Of a stretch of 10,276 bases of DNA, positions 7,434 to 10,276 are shown piece after piece. Both the position numbers and the translations under genes were made by a program. The stretch lies in the NCBI GenBank assembly GCA_003024985.2, contig PXIH01S0007799.1, one strand, 5' to 3'. The notes below the pieces were generated by a model that ran no database searches, was not told where the DNA came from, and saw only the letters and a list, made by a program, of their open reading frames with translations. Origin of the DNA: Euperipatoides rowelli (Eukaryota > Onychophora > Udeonychophora > Euonychophora > Peripatopsidae). The stretch's first letter is position 1; every line of letters starts with the position of its first letter.

Positions 7434-7885
7434 TCAAGAGCACGCTTTAATTTGGACAATTGATTGGGTGAGAAAGTGGAACGGAAAAGAAAAGAGAGTA
7501 AAAGGGGAGGGTAGTCGTTTACATTAGGATTTATTTCCTTATTATAATTTCATCGATTTTATTCACTTTTATAATTTATTTGATTTGTTTTGTTGTTTCA
7601 AAAATGTTATTAATTTGTGATTATTAAAATAGATATATAATAATGTATTACAACTGTATAAGCCAATGACAAATCTTTGATTCAATAAATAAATAAAAAA
7701 TAAAACTTAACTTTGGCATCTTTCAAAATAGCACCGACCTTTATAAAATCATGACAAATTGAACATACATGCATTAATTGAACATAGATAGAGCAGATGT
7801 GCCACAATTTTAGCGAATCCTATTGTAATATAGATTATTGTAAGCAATTTTACTGATAGCCTGAGGTATCTATCGCATTAGATGT
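7434..7885. other. Intergenic or minus-strand 3' UTR DNA
   Basis: A purine-rich patch (7471-7510) is followed by AT-rich DNA with an AATA repeat (7684-7704). If the minus-strand exon ending at 7886 is real, this stretch would be its 3' UTR and beyond. No AATAAA lies close on the minus strand; the nearest matches are at 7575-7580, 7558-7563 and 7530-7535, giving a 3' UTR of 300 bases or more. No gene is seen here. Confidence 0.45.
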
Positions 7886-8030
7886 CTAGAAGCTGTTGCA
7901 ATACAGGATTCGGAAAGCTGTTCTGGAACAGAATTTGCTTGCACGTTCATACTGGTTAATATTACCAGTATAAACGTGAAATTGGCAACGTGTTCCGGAA
8001 AAGTGGCCAGTGAAACATGGCTTAATACGA
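7886..8030 (-). CDS. Putative terminal coding exon (minus strand), small Cys-containing tail
   Basis: On the minus strand an acceptor (TTTTTTATTTTTAG, ending at 8031) is followed by one base, 47 open codons and a TAG stop (7886-7888). The peptide reads RIKPCFTGHFSGTRCQFHVY, then TGNINQYERASKFCSRTAF, then RILYCNSF. Cysteines fall at residues 5, 15, 34 and 44, a symmetric 9-18-9 spacing that could make disulphides in a secreted protein. The segment is clearly richer in G+C than its flanks and its codons are varied, both coding-like. A second frame here (7870-8055, starting MHNAFLFLVV) is also open but reads straight through the acceptor tract, so I treat it as a shadow. I recognise no family. 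The segment overlaps an imperfect palindrome (7921-8000), so the alternative is noncoding repeat DNA whose openness is incidental. Confidence 0.35.
7921..8000. repeat. Imperfect palindrome with TAATATTAC at its apex
   Basis: The inner stem pairs 7942-7956 with 7964-7978: 14 of 15 positions pair, with one mismatch at 7948/7972, leaving a loop of TAATATT (7957-7963). An outer segment, TTCTGGAACA (7921-7930), pairs with TGTTCCGGAA (7991-8000) at nine positions plus one G-T wobble. The word TAATATTAC (7957-7965) is the nonanucleotide found at rolling-circle replication origins of several circular single-stranded DNA virus groups, where it also sits at a stem-loop apex. No Rep-like coding sequence is visible nearby. 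The nine-base word alone is expected by chance about once in AT-rich DNA of this size; only its placement in the stem-loop is unusual. Confidence 0.75.
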
Positions 8031-8098
8031 CTAAAAATAAAAAAGCATTGTGCATAAAAATATTCTATGAGAGCCCCACACTTTTTTTATTTTTAGTC
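8029..8098. repeat. Perfect 16-bp inverted repeat
   Basis: GACTAAAAATAAAAAA (8029-8044) and TTTTTTATTTTTAGTC (8083-8098) are exact inverted copies around a 38-base spacer. Each arm reads as a pyrimidine tract ending in TAG in the outward direction, so it looks like a splice acceptor on both strands: minus at 8031, plus at 8096. The minus-strand copy is the acceptor proposed for the exon at 7886-8030. Confidence 0.85.
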
Positions 8099-8249
8099 CT
8101 TTATGCCTGAACTGCCCAAAATGATTTTCTACTTTTTTAGTGCATTTTAGATAAAAGCATGGTTTTTACAAATGTTTTTTCAAATATTTTATTTAACTGT
8201 TTTTAGTCTTTGTTGATGGAATAAAAATGTGTACCAAAATTATTGTATA

Positions 8250-8483
8250 GTGAGCAGCCTTTACTCTTTTTTGGTGAACACCCTTTACTCTTGTCTAATA
8301 AGTAGCCTTTACTCATCTAGTGAGTGCCCTTAACTCTAGTCTAGTGATGACCCTTAACACATCTATTGAGTGCCCTTAGCTCTTGTCTAATGAGCGCTCT
8401 TTACTCTTGTCTAGTAAACACCCTTTACTCGTCTATTGAGTGCCCTTTGCTCTTGTCTAGTGGGCACCCTATACACTTGTCTA
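8250..8483 (+). repeat. Tandem array of about ten 22-24-bp units
   Basis: Ten diverged units share the core CCCTTTACTCTTGTCTA followed by RTGAGTG-like bases. The last eight units measure 22, 24, 22, 24, 24, 22, 24 and 24 bases. The 22-base units lack two bases in the TCTTGTCTA part and read ACTCATCTA, ACACATCTA or ACTCGTCTA, which suggests an A/B higher-order arrangement. Unit 1 starts near 8250 and the last ends with CTA at 8483, directly joining the AG microsatellite. No open frame spans the array. It is a minisatellite. Confidence 0.88.
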
Positions 8484-8508
8484 GAGAGAGAGAGAGAGAG
8501 AGAGAGAG
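8483..8508 (+). repeat. (AG)13 microsatellite
   Basis: Thirteen uninterrupted AG dinucleotides start at the final base of the last 24-bp minisatellite unit, where earlier units continue CTAGTG. The purity suggests a young, probably polymorphic locus. Confidence 0.97.
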
Positions 8509-8639
8509 TTCTCGCTATCAGTTATTTTTTTACTAATAATTATCTTACATTTAATGTTATTAATGTGCTTTTAACACAAAGTTAAACATTTAGGAAATAA
8601 AACATTATCAATTTTAATGTTAATAAAATTAACTATTTT

Positions 8640-8990
8640 ATTAACATTTTAACTTAACGCTAACATTTTAGCTTAACAGTAATGTTAACTTAACGTTAAC
8701 ATTTTAGCCTAGCATTGCTTTAACATAATGTTAATATTTTAGCTTAACATTAATGTTTTAACTTAATGTTAACATTTTAGCTTAACATTAATGTTTAAAA
8801 TTACCAGCAACATTTTAGCTTAACATTAATGTATTAACTTAACATTAACATTTTAGCTTAACGTTAATGTTTTAACTTAATGTTAACATTTTAGCTTAAC
8901 ATTAAGGTTTTAACTTAACACTAACATTTTAGCTTGACATTAATGTTTTAACTTTAAAACGTTAATGTTTTAACAACATTAAACCTAACA
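8640..8990. repeat. Satellite-like array of about 38-bp quasi-palindromic units
   Basis: About eight to nine units each begin TAACATTTTAGCTTAAC and contain the perfect palindrome AACATTAATGTT or a variant (AACGTTAATGTT). They then read TTAACTTAATGT before the next unit. Complete units are 36-39 bases; several are exactly 38. Because each half is roughly the reverse complement of the other, the array reads similarly on both strands and can form cruciforms. Divergence grows toward both edges, with related TTAATGTTAAT words from about 8540. Nothing is encoded. Confidence 0.88.
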
Positions 8991-9034
8991 CTAAAATATA
9001 TTCAGTACATATAGTAGTCTATATCTTATATATG

Positions 9035-9548
9035 CTTAAAATTAAGTGCTATGTTAACAGGAAAACCCTGAAGCATTTAGAGTGATCTGAGAATCATGGG
9101 TACTGTTAGATGTCATCAAAACAGTTGTTTCAGACATATCAAAGCATGTTAAAAGCATTATTTGACATCACTAAAGGATTATGTCTAAAATTAAATTTCA
9201 TATTGATATGAAAAATCCTAAAGCATTTACTTTGTTTTGAAAAATATATGTTTGGTAGATGATGACATCTAAACATGCTAAGAATAATGACAACATTAAA
9301 AAAGGGTGTTTTTCTTAGAGAATGTCATCAGGCCAAAACTGATATTTGGCAACACTAAAAGCTGTAGTACATCTCAATTACACTTAAAATTAAATTTCAC
9401 ATTGATATAAAAAAAATCTAAAGAACTAACTGTAGATGTTAAAAAAAAAAGGATTAAAGATGATGTCATCAAAATTTCTAACTAAGATGATGTCATCAAA
9501 ACATGTGTATCAAATATGACATCATCAAAACATGCTAGATGAGATAAG
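9035..9548. repeat. Three diverged copies of a 150-200-bp repeat with TGATGTCATCA words
   Basis: Copies start at 9035, 9185 and 9383 with CTTAAAATTAA-type ends. Each continues with GATAT(G)AAAAATCCTAAAGCATTTAC-like sequence, best preserved in the second copy and degraded in the others. Each later carries ATGTCATC/GATGACAT words followed by AAAACATG. The third copy ends in three closely spaced versions (about 9462, 9487 and 9517) in both orientations. It is an old tandem repeat, unrelated to the two arrays before it. Confidence 0.65.
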
Positions 9549-10276
9549 TAAAAAAAAAAAAAAAACATTTGATGTAATAATTATAAATAAAACTGTCATT
9601 AATAATAATTATTTAAACTCATTTTTTTTTAATTTTTCATTTTATTATGAGCTCCATTTTTAAATTGTCAACTTTGACCAAAAAAAAAAAATCATTTTGC
9701 TACATATTTTAAATCAAATTTCTGCCTTATAAAAACAAAATTTTGTAAAATTGCCTGGCTTAGTGAAGAAAAATCCAAACGGGTTTTAACATAAAGCTTG
9801 TAATAAAATATTCATTCTATTTAAAATAAAACTGATTCTTCCATATCTATAGGAATTAATTTTAAATTGAAAGTGAATAACTTGATCTTGTAATCAGATT
9901 TAATCACAACTAATTGAATACAATAAAACTGTCTTGAAAATATCACCATAGAGGTATGAAAGAGAGAGAGAGGAGAGAAAAAAAAAGATAAAATAATTAC
10001 TAGAGCTTTTTTTTATTTTAAAACAAATTGCTTTTGAATAACAAATGAGTAAACACCATTAAAAGACGTAAAATAATATACACATGATTAAATTGCAACT
10101 ATGCTTAGCTTCTAAGTTTTTATTCTTGGAAAGAAAAATAATCCTTAATAAACAGTTTTAATATATTTTTTTTTAAAAATATTTTTTTCTTAGAGGAAGT
10201 AATGATTTAAAGGACTACTGCAATGGTATTTTATAATTTAATTTTAAAGAAAATTACTAAAAAAAAATAACTCCTA
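9549..10276. other. AT-rich DNA, simple repeats, no gene seen
   Basis: It contains A-runs (9552-9565, 9680-9690), a GA-rich microsatellite (9957-9978) and long T/A tracts (10165-10190). An acceptor-like tract (TTTTTTTCTTAG, ending 10192) is followed by a frame of about 15 codons and a stop, too short to support an exon call. Confidence 0.55.

Noticed and set aside
7870-8055. 61-codon minus-strand frame with a signal-peptide-like start (MHNAFLFLVVLSHVSLA)
   Set aside because: The hydrophobic start is encoded by the pyrimidine-rich acceptor tract. The neighbouring frame starting after the AG has better coding character, so this is probably its shadow.
10181-10240. Acceptor-like tract followed by a short open frame near the window end
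   Set aside because: Only about 15 codons remain before a stop, with no poly(A) or other support.
1-10276. Search for tRNA, rRNA, CRISPR, LTRs, riboswitches or bacterial operon features
   Set aside because: No cloverleaf with A/B boxes, spaced identical repeats, long terminal repeats or prokaryotic gene organisation was found.

Overview
The window is AT-rich, intron-rich eukaryotic DNA with no bacterial or phage architecture: no operons, no ribosome-binding sites, and no reading frame above about 105 codons. Splice-type acceptors and donors, an AATAAA polyadenylation signal, decayed transposons, microsatellites and satellite-like arrays point to an animal, most likely a marine invertebrate. 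The repeat types and words such as TACATGTA and TAGGCCTA suggest a mollusc or similar, but this is an impression and the species cannot be fixed from the sequence.

Layout. Positions 1-420 hold a G-rich/C-rich dispersed repeat. A decayed reverse-transcriptase C-terminal fragment lies on the minus strand at 416-592. About 600-3400 is mostly AT-rich intron-like or intergenic DNA with a small duplicated motif at 1646-1703 and one doubtful exon at 2837-2914. Positions 3415-4118 (minus) contain a frameshifted N-terminal third of a piggyBac-type transposase, found by reading through three frame changes. A possible 27-nt microexon (5338-5364) and a convincing 3'-terminal coding exon with polyadenylation signal (6259-6490) mark the end of a plus-strand gene. 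Positions 6900-7433 form a long inverted repeat able to fold into a hairpin of about 250 bp. A second putative terminal coding exon, on the minus strand (7886-8030), contains a smaller palindrome whose apex reads TAATATTAC. From 8250 to 9550 three unrelated tandem repeat families and an (AG)13 microsatellite stand side by side. The rest, to 10276, is AT-rich with no gene seen.

How the parts fit. The simplest reading is two genes converging tail to tail: a plus-strand gene ending near 6480-6490 and a minus-strand gene whose last exon is 7886-8030. The long hairpin lies between their 3' ends, where read-through from either side would transcribe it. The piggyBac and reverse-transcriptase fragments are dead insertions in introns or flanks. 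Neither gene could be named. All exon calls rest on splice signals and open frames only and need transcript evidence.
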